Below are positions 4,277 to 5,081 of a stretch of 5,081 nucleotides of DNA, piece by piece (the stretch's first letter is position 1; each line of letters begins with the position of its first letter). Location of the stretch: contig JAESUA010000028.1 in assembly GCA_016763255.1 (NCBI GenBank), positions 1 to 5,081 of the forward strand, read 5' to 3'. The translations under genes and the position numbers were made by a program. The notes below the pieces were generated by a model. That model did no database searches. It saw only the letters and a list, made by a program, of their open reading frames with translations, and had not been told where the DNA came from. This DNA comes from Magnetovibrio sp. GTDB taxonomy: Bacteria; Pseudomonadota; Alphaproteobacteria; Rhodospirillales; Magnetovibrionaceae.

Positions 4277-5081
4277 TTATCCTTCTTGGGACAGGTCCTT
4301 AATGTATTTTGTTAACCAGTTGGCACTGCGCAACAGGCGGCCATCATCGCCTTTTTGCGCCACCAACTGCACACCCAGCGGCATGCCGTTTTCACCTTGC
4401 AACAAGGGCAAGGTCACACTCGGCAAACCGGCAAAGGTCCACAAGGTGGAAAAAGCCGGATTTCCGGTGCTGTCCAAACCCAGGGGTGCCTCACCGGGGG
4501 CCGCGGGGCTTAAGATGACGTCAAAATCTTCGAACACGTCTTCAAGTCCACGGGCAAACAATCCCTGACGATCAAGCGCTAAACTATAATCGACCCCCAT
4601 TGCGGCTTTTCCACGTTCGTTGATGGCGTGCAAGCTTTCGCTGACCTGTTCAGCCCCGTTCTTAAACGCGTCGGCCAAGTTCTTGGATATTTCAACATCC
4701 ATGACCAAGCGGTGCCACTGGAACACTTCGTTATAAACATCGGCCAGATCGACGAGTTCAACCCGATCACCCAACACCTCAACCAATTCATCAAACGCTT
4801 CGTGCGTCGAAGCATCGGCCTGATCCCAAGCGGGACTTTTGATGAAGGCAAAACGCGGTGCCATCGGTGGTTCTTCTCCCGCCAAAGACAACAGGTCCGG
4901 ACGCGCGCCATGGCGCGCATCGGGGTCCAATTCGTCGTAACCGGTCATCACCTGGACCGCCAGGGCCGCATCATCGACCGTACGGGCGAACACGCCCACG
5001 GTGTCGAGGTTGCGTGAAGTGCGCAAAACACGATTGCGCGAAATCATGCCAAAAGTTGGCTTGTACCCGACCACACCACAA
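4277..5081 (-). CDS. Amidase-signature family hydrolase, C-terminal part, cut by window edge
   Basis: 267 residues are visible, from CGVVGYKPTFGMISR at the right edge to the TAA stop at 4279-4277. That opening motif is the conserved stretch that follows the Gly/Ser-rich catalytic signature in amidase-signature enzymes (GatA, amidases, allophanate hydrolase), so the catalytic Lys-cisSer-Ser residues lie just outside the window. The C-terminal portion also fits: RNLDTVGVFARTVDDAALAV (in-window residues about 23-42), FDVILSPAAPGEAPLGLD, then a WTFAGLPSVTLPL segment and PLGVQLVAQKGDDGRLLRSANWL. The family cleaves amide bonds with very diverse substrates, and substrate cannot be read from this part. 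It lacks obvious GatA context (no gatB or gatC here). The small membrane protein gene follows 21 bases later. A role in ureide or amide nitrogen use beside glyoxylate genes is attractive but unproven. Confidence 0.88.
   Translation of the reverse strand, partial: CGVVGYKPTFGMISRNRVLRTSRNLDTVGVFARTVDDAALAVQVMTGYDELDPDARHGARPDLLSLAGEEPPMAPRFAFIKSPAWDQADASTHEAFDELVEVLGDRVELVDLADVYNEVFQWHRLVMDVEISKNLADAFKNGAEQVSESLHAINERGKAAMGVDYSLALDRQGLFARGLEDVFEDFDVILSPAAPGEAPLGLDSTGNPAFSTLWTFAGLPSVTLPLLQGENGMPLGVQLVAQKGDDGRLLRSANWLTKYIKDLSQEG

Noticed and set aside
4149..4568. Plus-strand 139-codon frame across the amidase end and small membrane protein
   Set aside because: It is antisense to two better-supported genes, and its apparent sequence follows from their codon pattern.

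Overview
The window looks like a stretch of an alphaproteobacterial chromosome, perhaps a marine Rhodospirillales-type organism. This rests on moderate GC, compact gene packing, GTG starts, and the style of the GlxR, GckA and IclR proteins; it is an impression, not a phylogenetic result. No tRNA, rRNA, insertion sequence, CRISPR array or phage gene was found.

Layout. Positions 1-352 (minus) hold the N-terminal part of a glycerate 2-kinase (GckA/TtuD type) that runs off the left edge. Positions 353-478 hold two inverted repeats. Positions 479-1378 (minus) encode tartronate semialdehyde reductase (GlxR/GarR). Positions 1379-1728 form a roughly 350-base divergent control region with two TTCC-N7-GGAA palindromes and an ATGATAAT element. 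Positions 1729-2154 (plus) encode a GlcG/HbpS-family protein, converging with a 2-base gap on an IclR-family regulator at 2157-3008 (minus). Positions 3009-3157 form a second divergent control region. Positions 3158-4054 (plus) encode a second GlxR-like beta-hydroxyacid dehydrogenase. Positions 4067-4255 (minus) encode a 62-residue two-helix membrane protein, 21 bases downstream of an amidase-signature enzyme (4277-5081, minus) that is cut by the right edge.

How it fits together. GlxR reduces tartronate semialdehyde, the product of glyoxylate carboligase, to glycerate, and glycerate 2-kinase makes 2-phosphoglycerate for central metabolism. The left half is therefore the lower arm of the glycerate route of glyoxylate (glycolate/allantoin) assimilation. 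GlcG-type proteins often sit beside glycolate or glyoxylate genes. The IclR protein resembles the AllR glyoxylate-sensing branch and is the obvious candidate local regulator. The second GlxR paralogue has a changed substrate-side motif and may act on a related beta-hydroxyacid. The amidase and small membrane protein appear to form a separate transcription unit whose link to the pathway is unproven.

Nothing here is clearly a new system. The points most worth checking are the paired palindromes, a recurring ATGATAAT element in both control regions, the diverged GlxR paralogue, the loss of family resemblance at the left-edge end of the kinase, and the small membrane protein.
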